A DNA stretch of 6,771 nucleotides from Planctomycetota bacterium (GTDB lineage Bacteria > Planctomycetota > Phycisphaerae > Sedimentisphaerales > SM23-30): NCBI GenBank assembly GCA_022705365.1, contig JAKJEP010000186.1, forward strand, positions 1 to 6,771, given 5' to 3'. Below are positions 6,498-6,771 of this stretch, piece after piece. A model generated the notes under the pieces. The model was not told the origin of the DNA. It did not search any database and was given only the letters and a program-made list of their open reading frames with translations. The translations under genes were made by a program, and so were the position numbers. The stretch's first letter is position 1. Each line of letters begins with the position of its first letter.

Positions 6498-6517
6498 AAC
6501 TACTTCTTGCTTCGAAT

Positions 6518-6546
6518 TTTATAATTTTAACGCAAACAACGAACAT
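6518..6546 (-). promoter_or_regulatory. Possible ispD promoter
   Basis: In the AT-rich DNA upstream of ispD the minus strand reads TATAAA at 6518-6523, with ATGTTC 17 bases upstream (6541-6546) as a very weak -35. Only the -10 is persuasive. Confidence 0.25.
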
Positions 6547-6599
6547 TACTTCTATCTTACCTCCAACCCCCTATCTGTCAAGCTTTATCATTTCCCCCT

Positions 6600-6771
6600 A
6601 TGGGATGGCCAGGGAACATCGTATCCCCCTGGTGTGAATACGGTGTAGAACGGTTTAACCCGCATTTCTCACGGGGTTTTGACGAATATATTGATAACTC
6701 CACTGATTCAGTACGTCTAATGTACTATTTGGGGAATCGTCAACCTCGACAGTCTGTTTTCAGCGTGAATG
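6600..6771 (+). CDS. Possible 5' part of an unrecognised gene, or mobile-element DNA, cut by the right edge
   Basis: A frame from ATG 6600 remains open for 57 codons to the window edge, beginning MGWPGNIVSPW and including RFNPHFSRGFDEYIDN. I do not recognise the protein. No convincing RBS precedes the ATG. Third-position use is mixed, unlike the G/C-rich third positions of the other genes, and the DNA is richer in A and T. The stretch also holds short inverted repeats: CCAGGG/CCCTGG at 6609-6614 and 6627-6632, and AACCCG/CGGGGTT around 6657-6678. Such repeats fit an insertion-sequence end or intergenic DNA as well as a gene. The open frame may be chance. Confidence 0.2.
   Translation, partial: MGWPGNIVSPWCEYGVERFNPHFSRGFDEYIDNSTDSVRLMYYLGNRQPRQSVFSVN

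Noticed and set aside
5730..6524. A 264-codon open frame on the plus strand opposite ispD
   Set aside because: ispD on the minus strand has every active-site motif. The plus-strand product is Arg/His/Pro/Leu-rich noise.
1..6771. tRNA, rRNA or CRISPR array
   Set aside because: No cloverleaf with conserved T-loop bases, no rRNA-like stretch and no regularly spaced repeats with spacers were seen. The only tandem repeat has two adjoining copies.

Overview
The window looks like a chromosomal stretch from a GC-rich Gram-negative-type bacterium. Two proteins carry Sec signal peptides, and a two-component pair and an MEP-pathway isoprenoid gene are present. My best guess for the lineage is Planctomycetota or a related PVC-type or deltaproteobacterial group, from the general feel of the proteins and intergenic hairpins. 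No marker gene proves this. Four clear genes and one left-edge partial gene cover most of the window.

Left half, minus strand (1-2044): an OmpR/PhoB-family response regulator is followed 12 bases later by a membrane-anchored protein. That protein is almost certainly the N-terminal sensor part of its partner histidine kinase. It runs off the left edge, so the kinase core is not visible. Its visible part has one N-terminal membrane segment and a long extracytoplasmic region with a disordered linker.

Centre, 2045-2237: a divergent intergenic region holds four TGTAAA-type half-sites. They form two 11-bp-spaced direct repeats facing each other in exact mirror symmetry. A TATAAT and a CATAAT -10-like hexamer lie at exactly mirrored positions on either side. 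This is the layout expected if the response regulator drives both its own operon and the rightward genes, and it is the most interesting signal here.

Right of the operator, plus strand (2238-5496): a secreted von Willebrand factor A (VWA) protein with an intact MIDAS is followed by a secreted MuiA-family (DUF4140/DUF4139) protein. The 118-bp gap between them holds a perfect 8-bp hairpin, a 19-bp tandem duplication and a GTAA-tetraloop hairpin. A strong intrinsic terminator follows at 5585-5616. Read together, these genes look like a cell-envelope signalling module: sensor kinase and regulator on one arm, two exported proteins under the same control on the other. The function is not known from the sequence.

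Right end: ispD (MEP cytidylyltransferase) lies on the minus strand at 5748-6497 with all key motifs. Beyond it the DNA is more AT-rich and differs in composition. A reading frame from 6600 stays open to the window edge; it could be the start of another gene or part of a mobile element.
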